A DNA stretch of 64,000 bases from Rudaea sp. 3F27F6 (GCF_005503555.1 NZ_SCNG01000001.1:1364001-1428000), one strand, 5' to 3'; counted from the stretch's first letter, positions 44,491 to 53,543 are shown. Numbers and translations: made by a program. Notes: generated by a model from the letters alone, not told the origin.

Positions 44491-46755
44491 ATGTTCCGCA
44501 TCCGTCCGATCCTTGCCGCTTTGACCGTCGTCCTCGTCGCGTCCTGCTCGACCGTGGCCGACAAGCCCGCCGCCGATACCGCCGATAAAGCCGCCGGAAA
44601 GAAAGACAAAGACAGCGCCATCGCTAGCGATATCACCGACCCGCTGCCGGGCAATCCGTTCGCCGAAAAGAGCGCCCTGCCGTTCGAGGCGCCGCAGTTC
44701 GACCGCATCCGCGACGGCGATTTCCAGCCCGCGATCGAAGAAGGCATGCGCCGTCAGATCGCCGAAATCGAGCGCATCGCCAACAACAAAGAACCGGCGA
44801 CGTTCGACAACACTCTCGTCGCGATGGAAAAGTCCGGCGCGCTGCTGACACGCGTGAGCCGCGTGTTCTCCGCGCTCGCGCAGGCGAACACCAACGACGT
44901 CCTCCAGCGCGTGCAAAAAGAAGAAGCGCCGAAACTCGCCGCGCACCAGGACGCGATTTATCTCAACGCCAAGCTGTTCACGCGCGTGAAGACCCTCTAC
45001 GCCAAGCGCGATACGCTCGGCCTCGACGCCGAATCGTCGCGTCTGCTCGAGCGCTACTATCGCCTGTTCGTGCGCGCCGGCGCAGAGCTGTCGTCCGACG
45101 ACCAGGGCAAACTGCGCGACTACAACAAGGAACTGTCGTCGCTGTCGACCGAGTTCCGCAGCAAGCTGCTCGCCGCGACCAAGGCCGGCGCTCTCGTCGC
45201 CGACGACAAGACCGACCTGGCCGGCCTGTCGGAAAGCGATCTCGCCGCCGCGCTTGAAGCCGGCCGCACGCGCATGACGCCCGGCAAATACGTGATCCCG
45301 CTGCAGAACACCACGCAGCAGCCCGCACTCGCCTCGCTGCAGAAGCGCGACACGCGCGAGAAGCTGTTCAACTCGTCGATCCTGCGCGCCGAGCGCTACG
45401 ACGACAACGACACGCGCAAGACCATCACGCGCACCGCCGAACTGCGCGCGGAGAAAGCCAAGCTGCTCGGCTACGACACCTGGGCGGCCTATGTGCTCGA
45501 CGACCAGATGGCGAAGAAGCCCGAGAAGGCGATCAAGCTGATGACCGACATGGTCCCGGCCGCGGTCGACAAGGCGAAGAACCAGGCACGCGAGATGGAA
45601 AAGATCGCGAAGAAGGACGGCATCCAGTTCAAGCCCTGGGATCTGAAGTTCTACTCGCCCAGTGCGAAGAAGGAAGGCGGCGCGCTGCGCCCGTGGGACT
45701 GGGACTACTACGCCGAGCAGGTGCGCAAGAGCCGCTTCCAGCTCGACGCCGAGGAGATCAAGCAGTACTTCGAACTCGACAGCGTGCTGCAGAACGGCGT
45801 GTTCTTCGCCGCGAACAAGCTCTACGGTGTGACCTTCAAGGAACGCAAGGACATTCCGGTCTACCAGCGCGACGTGCGCGTGTTCGAAGTGTTCGATGAA
45901 GACGGCACCTCGATCGCCTTGTTCTACGCCGACTACTTCAAGCGCGACAACAAAGCCGGTGGCGCCTGGGCGACCGCGTTTGTCGGCCAGTCGACCCTGC
46001 TCGAGCAGAAGCCGGTCATCACCAACACCTGCAACTTCACCAAGCCCGCGCCGGGCCAGCCCGCGCTGCTGAGCCGCGACGACGTGATCACGATGTTCCA
46101 CGAATTCGGCCATGCGCTGCACGGCATGTTCTCGAACGTGAAGTACCCGCTGCTCGGCGGTACCAGCGTGCCGCGCGACTTCGTCGAGTTCCCCTCGCAG
46201 TTCAACGAGCACTGGGCCGACGAGCCGAGCGTGTTCGCCAACTACGCCAAGCACTACAAGACCGGCGAAGCGATGCCGGCGGCGCTCGCCGCGCGCATCC
46301 GCGAGGCGGGCATGTACGACCAGGGTTTCGCCACCACCGAATATCTCGGCGCCGCCCTGCTCGACATGGCCTGGCATACCCTGCCGCGCTCGCTGACCAT
46401 CGTCGACAACACCGACGCCTTCGAGCGCACCGCGCTGAAGAAGTACGACGTCGACTACGCGCTCGTGCCGCCGCGCTATCGCACCAGCTACTTCGCCCAC
46501 ATCTGGGGCGGCGGCTACTCGGCCGGCTACTACGCCTACCTGTGGACCGCCGTGCTGCGCGACGACGCCTATTACTGGTTCAAGGAACACGGCGGTATGA
46601 CCCGCGAGAACGGCCAGCGCTTCCGCGACATGGTTCTTTCGCGCGGCGGCACTCAGGAAACCGACGCGCTGTACCGCGCCTGGCGCGGCCGCGACCCAAG
46701 CGTCGAGCCACTGCTCGAAGTGCGGGGCCTGAAGCCGGCGGCAAAGACCCGCTAA
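44491..46755 (+). CDS. M3 family zinc metallopeptidase (Dcp-like), lipoprotein copy
   Basis: 754 residues. Unlike its neighbour it carries a lipoprotein signal (MFRIRPILAALTVVLVASC; Cys in ASC) and a charged linker rich in K and D, so it should be membrane-tethered in the periplasm. HEXXH is in TMFHEFGHALHGMF and the closing motif YFAHIWGGGYSAGYY is identical to copy 1. It has an extra segment of about 20 residues (PWDLKFYSPSAKKEGGALR) just before PWDWDYYAEQVRKS, which looks like a partial duplication of that motif. GAGG precedes ATG 44491. Confidence 0.93.
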   Translation: MFRIRPILAALTVVLVASCSTVADKPAADTADKAAGKKDKDSAIASDITDPLPGNPFAEKSALPFEAPQFDRIRDGDFQPAIEEGMRRQIAEIERIANNKEPATFDNTLVAMEKSGALLTRVSRVFSALAQANTNDVLQRVQKEEAPKLAAHQDAIYLNAKLFTRVKTLYAKRDTLGLDAESSRLLERYYRLFVRAGAELSSDDQGKLRDYNKELSSLSTEFRSKLLAATKAGALVADDKTDLAGLSESDLAAALEAGRTRMTPGKYVIPLQNTTQQPALASLQKRDTREKLFNSSILRAERYDDNDTRKTITRTAELRAEKAKLLGYDTWAAYVLDDQMAKKPEKAIKLMTDMVPAAVDKAKNQAREMEKIAKKDGIQFKPWDLKFYSPSAKKEGGALRPWDWDYYAEQVRKSRFQLDAEEIKQYFELDSVLQNGVFFAANKLYGVTFKERKDIPVYQRDVRVFEVFDEDGTSIALFYADYFKRDNKAGGAWATAFVGQSTLLEQKPVITNTCNFTKPAPGQPALLSRDDVITMFHEFGHALHGMFSNVKYPLLGGTSVPRDFVEFPSQFNEHWADEPSVFANYAKHYKTGEAMPAALAARIREAGMYDQGFATTEYLGAALLDMAWHTLPRSLTIVDNTDAFERTALKKYDVDYALVPPRYRTSYFAHIWGGGYSAGYYAYLWTAVLRDDAYYWFKEHGGMTRENGQRFRDMVLSRGGTQETDALYRAWRGRDPSVEPLLEVRGLKPAAKTR

Positions 46756-46767
46756 CTCAAGGCGCTC

Positions 46768-46823
46768 TTAATTTTTGAATTTCCCACACTTAACTAGCGA
46801 ATAACGGGGTTTAATTTTAGAAT
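46768..46823 (+). promoter_or_regulatory. Long-spaced direct repeats upstream of the wHTH-ATPase-STAS gene
   Basis: TTAATTTTTGAAT (46768-46780) and TTAATTTTAGAAT (46811-46823) differ at one of 13 positions and are 43 bases apart (about four helical turns), in the only AT-rich stretch nearby. TAGAAT in the second could be a -10 box. The gene starts 7 bases after the second repeat. Likely operator or promoter elements, perhaps bound by the gene's own HTH. Confidence 0.5.
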
Positions 46824-46829
46824 CCAGGA

Positions 46830-47879
46830 ATGGCCAGACCGAGCCGTTCCAAGGAAATCGAAACCGCCCTGTTGCAGGCGGTCGCCAGCCATCCGCGCGA
46901 TTTGGTGGGCATGGTGGCCGCGCAACTGGGCTTATCGAGCGCAAGAATTACCAACGAAGTGCGCTCGCTGGTCGCGCAAGGCTATCTGGCAAAGGCGGGA
47001 TCGACACGTCCTACCTATAGCCTCGGACACAATCGACGCTTCGAGCACACCTATCGACGCGAAGGACTGGCCGAACATCTCGTGTGGCAGGAAAATCTCC
47101 TTCCACTGTTGCGTGATGTGCCGCGAAACGTGCTCGACATCGCGCAGCACGGCGTGACCGAGATGGTCAACAACGCGATCGACCATTCCGATGCCACGTC
47201 GATCATCGTCGGCATGGACCTTCGCGACGGTCACTTGTCCCTCACGGTCGCCGACGACGGTATCGGCATCTTCCGCAAGATTTCACGCGCGCTGCAACTG
47301 CCCGATGAACGCCTCGCGCTACTGGAATTGTCCAAGGGCAAGTTCACCACCGATCCGCAGCGGCATTCCGGCGAGGGCGTGTTCTTCACCTCGCGGATGT
47401 TCGACGATTTCCAGATCATCTCGGGCGGATTGGCATTCGATCACGCGGAAAAGCGCACAGACATGCTGATCGACATCGACTCGGCGCCCAAAGCAGGCAC
47501 TCTGGTTCGCATGGCGATCAGTACCACCTCGACGCGCACCGCGAGCGAAGTGTTCAAAGAGTATTCCAGCGGCCCCGATGACTATGCTTTCGCCAAGACC
47601 ATCGTTCCCGTGCGTCTGGTGCAAATCGGCGACGAAAATCTGGTGTCGCGCTCACAAGCCAAGCGCGTCCTGCAACGGGTGGAAAAATTTCGTCACGTCG
47701 TCTTCGACTTCGAGGGCATTCTCACCATCGGTCAGGCATTTGCCGACGAAATATTCCGCGTGTTCGCCTTGGCGCACCCGGAAGTGGAACTGATCGCAAC
47801 GCACGCCGTTCCCGAAGTGCAGCAAATGATTCGACGCGCCGAAGTCGCGCGAGACGAAACGGCGGCCAACTCTCTCTGA
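46830..47879 (+). CDS. wHTH - GHKL ATPase - STAS-like (DUF4325) fusion protein
   Basis: 349 residues in three parts. Residues 1-65 form a winged-helix DNA-binding domain (LLQAVASHPRDLVGMVAAQ, RITNEVRSLVAQGYLAKAG). Residues 85-235 form a GHKL/histidine-kinase-type ATPase: N box EMVNNAIDHSDA at 111-122, G1 DDGIGIF at 142-148, G2 GEGVFFT at 181-187. Residues 255-335 form a STAS-like DUF4325 domain (FRHVVFDFEGILTIGQAFADEIFRVF). There is no phospho-acceptor dimerisation domain, so it is not a standard sensor kinase; it recalls an anti-sigma-factor-type kinase plus its STAS partner fused to DNA binding. The SD-like AGGA abuts ATG 46830 too closely for normal use. Stand-alone gene, convergent with gshA. 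Confidence 0.85.
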   Translation: MARPSRSKEIETALLQAVASHPRDLVGMVAAQLGLSSARITNEVRSLVAQGYLAKAGSTRPTYSLGHNRRFEHTYRREGLAEHLVWQENLLPLLRDVPRNVLDIAQHGVTEMVNNAIDHSDATSIIVGMDLRDGHLSLTVADDGIGIFRKISRALQLPDERLALLELSKGKFTTDPQRHSGEGVFFTSRMFDDFQIISGGLAFDHAEKRTDMLIDIDSAPKAGTLVRMAISTTSTRTASEVFKEYSSGPDDYAFAKTIVPVRLVQIGDENLVSRSQAKRVLQRVEKFRHVVFDFEGILTIGQAFADEIFRVFALAHPEVELIATHAVPEVQQMIRRAEVARDETAANSL

Positions 47880-47890
47880 TTTGCAGCGGC

Positions 47891-49267
47891 TCAGTAAGCG
47901 AACTCGCCGAACAGCGGATCGACGCTGCCCTGCCACGGCCCGTGGAACAGTTCGAGCTTGCGCTCCGCCGGCGTCTGGTTCGCTTCGACATATTCGATCA
48001 GCGGCTCGATGAAGACGGCTTCGGTCGCGCCGGTCGCGTTGAGGCGGTTGCGCCGCGCGAGGCCCTGGCCGGAAATCTTCAGCGCTTCGCGCGCGAGTTC
48101 GCGCACCGTGGCGCCGCGGAACGGCAGCTTGAGCGCGTGCTTCGGCACGCCGTCGCGCAGGGCGTGGCGTTCGGCGAGGCTGAAATCCTTGACCAAGTCC
48201 CAGGCCGCGTCGAGCGAGGTCTGGTCGTAGAGCAGGCCGACCCAGAACGCCGGCAGCGCGCAGAGCCGGCCCCAGCGGCCGCCATCGGCGCCGCGCATTT
48301 CCAGATACTTTTTCAATCGCACTTCGGGGAAGGCCGTGGTCATGTGATCGGCCCAGTCCTTCATCGTCGGCTTGGTGCCCGGCAGCTCGGCGAGGTCGCC
48401 GGCGAGGAATTTGCGGAACGATTTGCCGGCGAGGTCGAGGTACTTGCCGTCGCGATAGCTGAAGTACATCGGCACGTCGAGCAGGTAGTCGACGTAGCGC
48501 TCGTAGCCGAAGCCGTCGTCGAAGACGAAATCGAGCATGCCGGTGCGGTCGGGATCGGTGTCGGTCCAGATGTGCGAGCGGTAGGAGAGATAGCCGTTCG
48601 GCTTGCCTTCGGTGAACGGCGAGTCGGCGAACAACGCGGTCGCGATCGGCTGCAGCGCGAGCGAAACGCGGAATTTCTTCACCATGTCGGCTTCGTCGGC
48701 GAAGTCGAGGTTGACCTGCACCGTGCAGGTGCGCGTCATCATGTCGAGGCCGAGCTTGCCGACCTTGGGCATGTAGTCGCGCATGATGCGGTAGCGGCCC
48801 TTTGGCATCCACGGCATGTCGGCGCGCGTCCACTTCGGCTGGAAGCCCATGCCGAAAAATCCGAGCCGCAACTCGTCGGCGACGGTCTTGACCTCGTGCA
48901 GATGGCCGGTCACTTCCTCGCAGGTTTCGTGGATCGTGCGCAGTTGGCCGCCGGAAAGCTCGAGCTGGCCGGCCGGCTCGAGCGTGATCGAGCCATCGCC
49001 GCGCGAGAGCGCGATGACATTGGTCGCACCGTCCACGGTCTCGCTGATCGGCGCCCAGCCGAAGCGCGTCAGGCCCTGCAGCATCGCGCCGATGCCTTGC
49101 GGGCCCTCGTATGTCGGCGGACGCAGGTCGTCGAGGCGGAAACCGAATTTCTCGTGCTCGGTGCCGATGCGCCACGCCTCGGGCGTGCGCGCGCCGGACG
49201 CGACGTACTCCACGAGCTGGTCGCGGCTTTCGATCGGGGTTTCTTTTACCGCGCTGGGTCCGGACAT
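47891..49267 (-). CDS. gshA: Glutamate--cysteine ligase (plant/proteobacterial type)
   Basis: 458 residues; first step of glutathione synthesis (gamma-glutamylcysteine from Glu, Cys and ATP), cytosolic. Characteristic stretches are [40 protein letters not shown] and [17 protein letters not shown]-like ([15 protein letters not shown]). This is the GCS2-related class found in alpha- and some gammaproteobacteria and plants, not the E. coli type. No gshB is in the window. Confidence 0.95.
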   Translation of the reverse strand: MSGPSAVKETPIESRDQLVEYVASGARTPEAWRIGTEHEKFGFRLDDLRPPTYEGPQGIGAMLQGLTRFGWAPISETVDGATNVIALSRGDGSITLEPAGQLELSGGQLRTIHETCEEVTGHLHEVKTVADELRLGFFGMGFQPKWTRADMPWMPKGRYRIMRDYMPKVGKLGLDMMTRTCTVQVNLDFADEADMVKKFRVSLALQPIATALFADSPFTEGKPNGYLSYRSHIWTDTDPDRTGMLDFVFDDGFGYERYVDYLLDVPMYFSYRDGKYLDLAGKSFRKFLAGDLAELPGTKPTMKDWADHMTTAFPEVRLKKYLEMRGADGGRWGRLCALPAFWVGLLYDQTSLDAAWDLVKDFSLAERHALRDGVPKHALKLPFRGATVRELAREALKISGQGLARRNRLNATGATEAVFIEPLIEYVEANQTPAERKLELFHGPWQGSVDPLFGEFAY

Positions 49268-49409
49268 GAGTTCGCGTGCGTGGGATGGAGGGAGGCCGAA
49301 CGCGGCCGCTATTCGATTCTAGCGACCGGAGACGACCGCAAAGGCAGATAGGGGCGAAGCCCCGGAACAAAAGACCCCCGCAACCGCGACAAACTTACGC
49401 CGCAGCGTA

Positions 49410-50012
49410 TCAGTTCCGTGACAGCAACGCGGTCAAGGCCGTGCGCGCTTCGTCGAGGCCGACCTTGTTCTGCGCGGAGAACAGCTGCGCGGTCGCGTCC
49501 GATCCGGAGGCGACGATCTCCTTGTGCACCAGGGCGAGCGTGCGCGCCGCCTCGCTGCGCGCGAGCTTGTCGGCCTTGGTCAGCAGCACGTGGCAGGCGA
49601 GGCCGATGTCCTGGCAGTAGGCGAGCATCTGGCGGTCGAATTCTTTGAGCGGATGGCGGCTGTCGACGATCAGAACCACGCCGTGCAGCGATTCGCGCTC
49701 GCGCAGATAGCGGTCGATCACCGCGCGCCAGCGCTCGCGCATCGCCTCGGGCACCTTGGCGTAGCCGTAGCCCGGCAGGTCGACGAGGCGGCGCCCGTCG
49801 TCGATCGCGAAGACGTTGAGCAACTGCGTGCGCCCGGGCGTCTTCGAGGTGCGCGCGAGGCCCGACTGGTCGCAGATCGCGTTGAGCGCGCTCGACTTGC
49901 CCGCGTTGGACCGCCCGGCAAAGGCGATCTCGGCCCCCGAATCCGCCGGCATCTGGCGCAATTCGGCGGCACTGGTGAGAAAAGCGGCGGCGCGGAAAGG
50001 ATTGTGCTTCAT
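49410..50012 (-). CDS. engB: Ribosome biogenesis GTP-binding protein EngB/YihA
   Basis: 200 residues: G1 AGRSNAGKSSALN, G2/switch TSKTPGRTQLLN, G3 DLPGYGYAKV, G4 LTKADKL and G5-like FSAQNKVG (usually SSxxKxG). Essential GTPase for 50S assembly or cell-cycle steps in many bacteria. The true start is ATG 50012; the open frame upstream overlaps the divergent cytochrome c4 promoter region. Confidence 0.96.
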   Translation of the reverse strand: MKHNPFRAAAFLTSAAELRQMPADSGAEIAFAGRSNAGKSSALNAICDQSGLARTSKTPGRTQLLNVFAIDDGRRLVDLPGYGYAKVPEAMRERWRAVIDRYLRERESLHGVVLIVDSRHPLKEFDRQMLAYCQDIGLACHVLLTKADKLARSEAARTLALVHKEIVASGSDATAQLFSAQNKVGLDEARTALTALLSRN

Positions 50013-50132
50013 GGTCTGATGTTCACGGGTTTGACCGCCGCCAAGCGCGGCTGAGATAATTCGTCGGTTACGCCTGCCGGCTGGGGTTCGCCGCTGCGCC
50101 GGCATCGTTGCGCTTTCTTCGGAGTGAAGTGT

Positions 50133-50789
50133 ATGAGCTTTCGGTACGTGATTGGCATGGCTGTCCTGCTCGGTGCGGGCGTGGCGCAGGCCGCGGACAA
50201 GCCCATCGTCGGCGACGCCACGGCCGGCGCGGCCAAGGCAGCCACCTGCGGCGCCTGCCACGGCGCCGACGGCAATCCGGCCATGGCGCAGTATCCGAAA
50301 CTCGCCGGCCAGGGCGAAAACTACATCGCGCGCCAGACCGATCTGATCAAAACCGGCAAGCGCCAGAACCCGGTCATGGTCGGCTTCGTCGCCAACCTGA
50401 GCCTGCAGGATATGCACGACATCGGCGCATTCTACGCGACCAAGACCTCGCTGCCCGGCGTCGCCGACCAGACCCTGGTCGCGCGCGGACAGGCGCTGTA
50501 CCGCGGCGGCAACGCCGACAGCCGCACCCCGGCCTGCATGGCCTGCCACGGGCCGGACGGCCGCGGCAATCCGGGCGCGATGTATCCGCAGCTCGGCGGT
50601 CAGTTCGCCGACTACACCACGGCCAAGCTCAAGGCGTTCCGCGACGGCCAGCCGTTCACCGACGACGAGCACGGCAAGATCATGACCAGCGTGGCCAAGC
50701 CGCTCAGCGACGCCGACATCGCCGCGCTCGCGAGCTACATCGAAGGCCTGCACGCGGCGACGCCGAAGACGGCCGAAGTCGCGAAGTAG
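50133..50789 (+). CDS. Di-heme cytochrome c4
   Basis: 218 residues with a signal peptide (cleavage near AQAA) and two c-type heme sites, CGACH and CMACH, each followed by the methionine-bearing half of a cytochrome c4 domain (PVMVGFVANLSLQDM and KIMTSVAKPLSDADIAAL). Periplasmic electron carrier to terminal oxidases. ATG 50133 has GGAG 8 bases upstream; a GTG 9 bases earlier is less likely. Divergent from engB, the arrangement common in pseudomonads and xanthomonads. Confidence 0.95.
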   Translation: MSFRYVIGMAVLLGAGVAQAADKPIVGDATAGAAKAATCGACHGADGNPAMAQYPKLAGQGENYIARQTDLIKTGKRQNPVMVGFVANLSLQDMHDIGAFYATKTSLPGVADQTLVARGQALYRGGNADSRTPACMACHGPDGRGNPGAMYPQLGGQFADYTTAKLKAFRDGQPFTDDEHGKIMTSVAKPLSDADIAALASYIEGLHAATPKTAEVAK

Positions 50790-50859
50790 TCCATTCCGGT
50801 TCTCGCCGGAGCAGGACGCCGGCGGAAACTTTCCGCGCCGGCCAGCGTCAGTATCCCGT

Positions 50860-50889
50860 GGCACCGCCGGTCGTATCGGCGGTGCCATT
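50860..50889 (+). terminator. Terminator-like hairpin after cytochrome c4
   Basis: GGCACCGCC / GGCGGTGCC arms (9 bases, 9-base loop) followed by ATTTCG, 70 bases after the c4 stop and 26 bases before the dsbA start codon. The T-tail is weak, so partial read-through is likely. Confidence 0.5.
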
Positions 50890-50914
50890 TCGTTATTGCT
50901 GCAAAGGAATCTTC

Positions 50915-51610
50915 ATGTTCGCCCGTCTGCTGACCGCGCTTTTCGCTTCCGCCGTTATCGCCCCGCTCGCCCAGGCGCAGGCACCCGCCGCCGCTCCGGC
51001 CTGGAAAGAAGGCACTCATTATTTCGTCGTCGAGCCGACCGTGCCGAGTGAATCGGGTGACGGCAAGATCGAAGTCACCGAAGTGTTTTCCTACGGCTGC
51101 CCGGCCTGCAACTTCTTCTACCCGACGATCAACAAGCTCAAGAAGGCGCTGCCGCCGAACGCGGTGATGAACTTCGTGCCGGCCTCGTTCAATCCGAGCG
51201 AAGACTGGCCGATGTTCCAGCGCGCCTATCTGACCGCGGTGACGCTCGGCATCGCGGAAAAATCGCACGACGCGATGTTCGATGCGGTGTGGAAGCCGAA
51301 TGCCCCGCTCGCGATCATGAACCCCGACGGACGCACGCTGAAGAAGCCGCTGCCGTCGATCGAAGACGCGGCGAAGTTCTATGCGCAGTACGGCGTCAAG
51401 GCCGAAGATTTCGTCGCGACGGCGAATTCGTTTGCGATCAATGCGAAGATGAAACGCGCCGACGCCTTCCTCAAGGCGACGATGACCGACTCGACGCCGA
51501 CCATCGTCGTCGGCGGCAAGTATCGTTTCAACCCCGGCTCGGCCGGCGGCGAAGACAAAGTCGTGCCGTTGACGCTGTATCTGATCCAGCAGGCCGCAAG
51601 CGCCAAGTAA
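50915..51610 (+). CDS. dsbA: Thiol:disulfide interchange protein, DsbA family (CPAC active site)
   Basis: 231 residues with a signal peptide (cleavage near AQAQ). The thioredoxin-fold active site is CPAC in VFSYGCPACNFFYP; a cis-proline follows in DSTPTIVV. DsbA enzymes usually have CPHC, so the dipeptide differs. Periplasmic oxidation of protein thiols is the expected role. AAGGA precedes ATG 50915. It is followed after 32 bases by a second DsbA-like gene. Confidence 0.9.
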   Translation: MFARLLTALFASAVIAPLAQAQAPAAAPAWKEGTHYFVVEPTVPSESGDGKIEVTEVFSYGCPACNFFYPTINKLKKALPPNAVMNFVPASFNPSEDWPMFQRAYLTAVTLGIAEKSHDAMFDAVWKPNAPLAIMNPDGRTLKKPLPSIEDAAKFYAQYGVKAEDFVATANSFAINAKMKRADAFLKATMTDSTPTIVVGGKYRFNPGSAGGEDKVVPLTLYLIQQAASAK

Positions 51611-51642
51611 GCCCTCACGCCCACGTCGTATCCGGAGCCGCC

Positions 51643-52365
51643 ATGTTCAAACGCCTTGCCTTCCTGTTCCTCGCCATGCTCGCAGTGTCCGCCTGCAACG
51701 GCGACAAGAGCGCGACCGCCGCTCCGGCCGCGAAGAATGCCGCGAGCACGCCGGCTGCGCCTGCTGCGGCGACGGCCGCTTCGGCTGCTACGCCGGCGCG
51801 CGAATGGCAGCTCGGCTCCGACTACTATTTGATCGATCCGCGCGTGCCGACCTCGACCGGCGACAAGGTCGAAGTCGCCGAAGTGTTCTCCTACGCCTGC
51901 CCGCACTGCGCGCACTTCCAGCCGACGATGGACGAACTCAAGGCCAAGCTGCCGGCGAACGCGCAGATCGTTCTGATCCCGGCCGTGTTCAATCCGCAGT
52001 GGGAGCCGTTCGCGCGGGCGTTCTACACGGCGCGTGCGCTCGGCCTGCTCGACAAGACTCACGTCGCCCTGTTCGAAGCGCTGCACACCGAGCACCAGCC
52101 GCTGTATTCGATCGACTCGCTCGCGAACTTCTACAGCAAGTACGGCGCGGATCCGAAGTCGTTCCTCGCCACGGCCAACTCCTTCGTCATCGACAGCCAG
52201 ATCGCGAACGGCAACCGCCTCGTCACTTCCTACGGCGTCGGCTCGACGCCGACGCTGGTGATCAACGGCAAGTACCGCGTCGAGATGAGCGCCGAGAAAA
52301 ATATCGGACCGAAGGAAGCGCTCGACATCGCCCTGATGCTGGTCAAGCAGGAAAGCGCCAAGTAA
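51643..52365 (+). CDS. DsbA-like thiol:disulfide interchange lipoprotein (CPHC active site)
   Basis: 240 residues: lipoprotein signal with lipobox VSAC (MFKRLAFLFLAMLAVSAC), an Ala/Pro-rich linker of about 35 residues, then a DsbA domain with CPHC in FSYACPHCAHF and the cis-proline in GSTPTLVI. Membrane-tethered periplasmic oxidoreductase. Its canonical CPHC contrasts with the CPAC of the soluble paralogue just upstream, suggesting divided roles. Confidence 0.9.
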   Translation: MFKRLAFLFLAMLAVSACNGDKSATAAPAAKNAASTPAAPAAATAASAATPAREWQLGSDYYLIDPRVPTSTGDKVEVAEVFSYACPHCAHFQPTMDELKAKLPANAQIVLIPAVFNPQWEPFARAFYTARALGLLDKTHVALFEALHTEHQPLYSIDSLANFYSKYGADPKSFLATANSFVIDSQIANGNRLVTSYGVGSTPTLVINGKYRVEMSAEKNIGPKEALDIALMLVKQESAK

Positions 52366-52492
52366 GCGTTCGATTTATCGAACCCGTTTCCTCGCATCGA
52401 GCAAAGGCCGGGCGCCGTGAATCGCGCCCGCGTGCACAGCGCCTCGTGATCGCCTTCTTGCGATCGTCACGCCCGCGCCGTAGGCTCGCGGT

Positions 52493-53305
52493 GTGTCCGC
52501 CGTCGTAAAAACCCCCGCCGACAAATCCGCATCCGCAGACTCGCGCCTGCGGATCATGAGCTGCAACATCCTCGCGGGCGGCAGCGTGCGCAAGTACCGG
52601 CACTATGTCACCGAGGGCTGGAAGCAGGTGCTGCCGATGCGCAGCAAGCGCGAGAATCTCGACCGCTTCGCCGCTCTGCTCGCCGGTTTCGACATTGTCG
52701 GTTTGCAGGAAGCCGATGCCGGCTCGCTGCGCTCGGGCTTTCTCAATCAGACCGAATACCTCGCCGAAGGCGCAGGATTCCCGTACTGGAGCCACCAGCC
52801 GAACCGCAAGATCGCGCAGTTCGCCGCATCGAGCAACGGCCTGCTGACGCGGCTCAAGCCCGCCGAAGTGCGCGACTATGCACTGCCGAGCCGCATTCCG
52901 GGACGCGGCGCGATGTGGGTACGCTTCGACCTCGACGGCGCCGACTTGATCGTGGTCGTCGTGCACCTGTCGCTCGGCCCGCAGTCGCGCGCGCGCCAGC
53001 TCAATTTCATCGCCGACCTGATCTGGGCGAGCCCGCACGCCGTGTTGATGGGCGACTTCAATTGCGCGCTCGACAGTCCGGAAATGACCCAGTTGCTGCG
53101 CCGCACGGGACTGACCCCGGCGCATGGCACGCCGCCGCCGACTTTTCCGAGCTGGCGGCCGCGGCGCGCGATCGACCATATCCTCGTCTCGGAAAAAATG
53201 CAGATCGAGTCCGTGTACACCGTGCCGCATGCGGTTTCCGATCATTTGCCGATCGCCGCCGAGGTGCGCTTGCCGGCGCCGCTGCGCCTGCCGCCGGGGC
53301 GTTGA
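52493..53305 (+). CDS. Endonuclease/exonuclease/phosphatase (EEP) family protein
   Basis: 270 residues, cytosolic, with the EEP metal and catalytic motifs in order: RIMSCNIL, IVGLQEADAG, VVVHLSLGPQSRARQ, LMGDFNC, IDHILVS and the terminal SDHLPI. The substrate (DNA, RNA, phospholipid headgroup or inositol phosphate) cannot be told. Start GTG at 52493, since RIMSCN lies close to the N-terminus. It follows the DsbA lipoprotein after about 130 bases with a small hairpin (GTTCGATTTATCGAAC, about 52368). Confidence 0.88.
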   Translation: MSAVVKTPADKSASADSRLRIMSCNILAGGSVRKYRHYVTEGWKQVLPMRSKRENLDRFAALLAGFDIVGLQEADAGSLRSGFLNQTEYLAEGAGFPYWSHQPNRKIAQFAASSNGLLTRLKPAEVRDYALPSRIPGRGAMWVRFDLDGADLIVVVVHLSLGPQSRARQLNFIADLIWASPHAVLMGDFNCALDSPEMTQLLRRTGLTPAHGTPPPTFPSWRPRRAIDHILVSEKMQIESVYTVPHAVSDHLPIAAEVRLPAPLRLPPGR

Positions 53306-53543
53306 ACGCATTCGCGGATGACTGCTGCGCGCATACCCGGCATCGCTCATCGTCGATCGATCGCAGTCATGCAGACGACGACAACGCCCCGAGAATTACA
53401 ATAGGATCAGCGCAATACACAGGCCAGTATCTACATCAGCCGCAAAAGCTGCGCCGGCCGCGCCGTCCGGAACTTCGGCGTTTGCTTGAAGTTCATTGAG
53501 CTGTCCCGAAACACATCGAACTCATCTCCTGATTCCTCTGCAC

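Noticed and set aside
42992-46590. Long minus-strand open frames (483 and 752 residues) opposite the M3 peptidases
   Set aside because: They mirror each other because the peptidase genes are paralogues; codon-position shadows with no family resemblance.
47942-49351. 469-residue plus-strand open frame opposite gshA
   Set aside because: Shadow of a well-supported glutamate-cysteine ligase gene.
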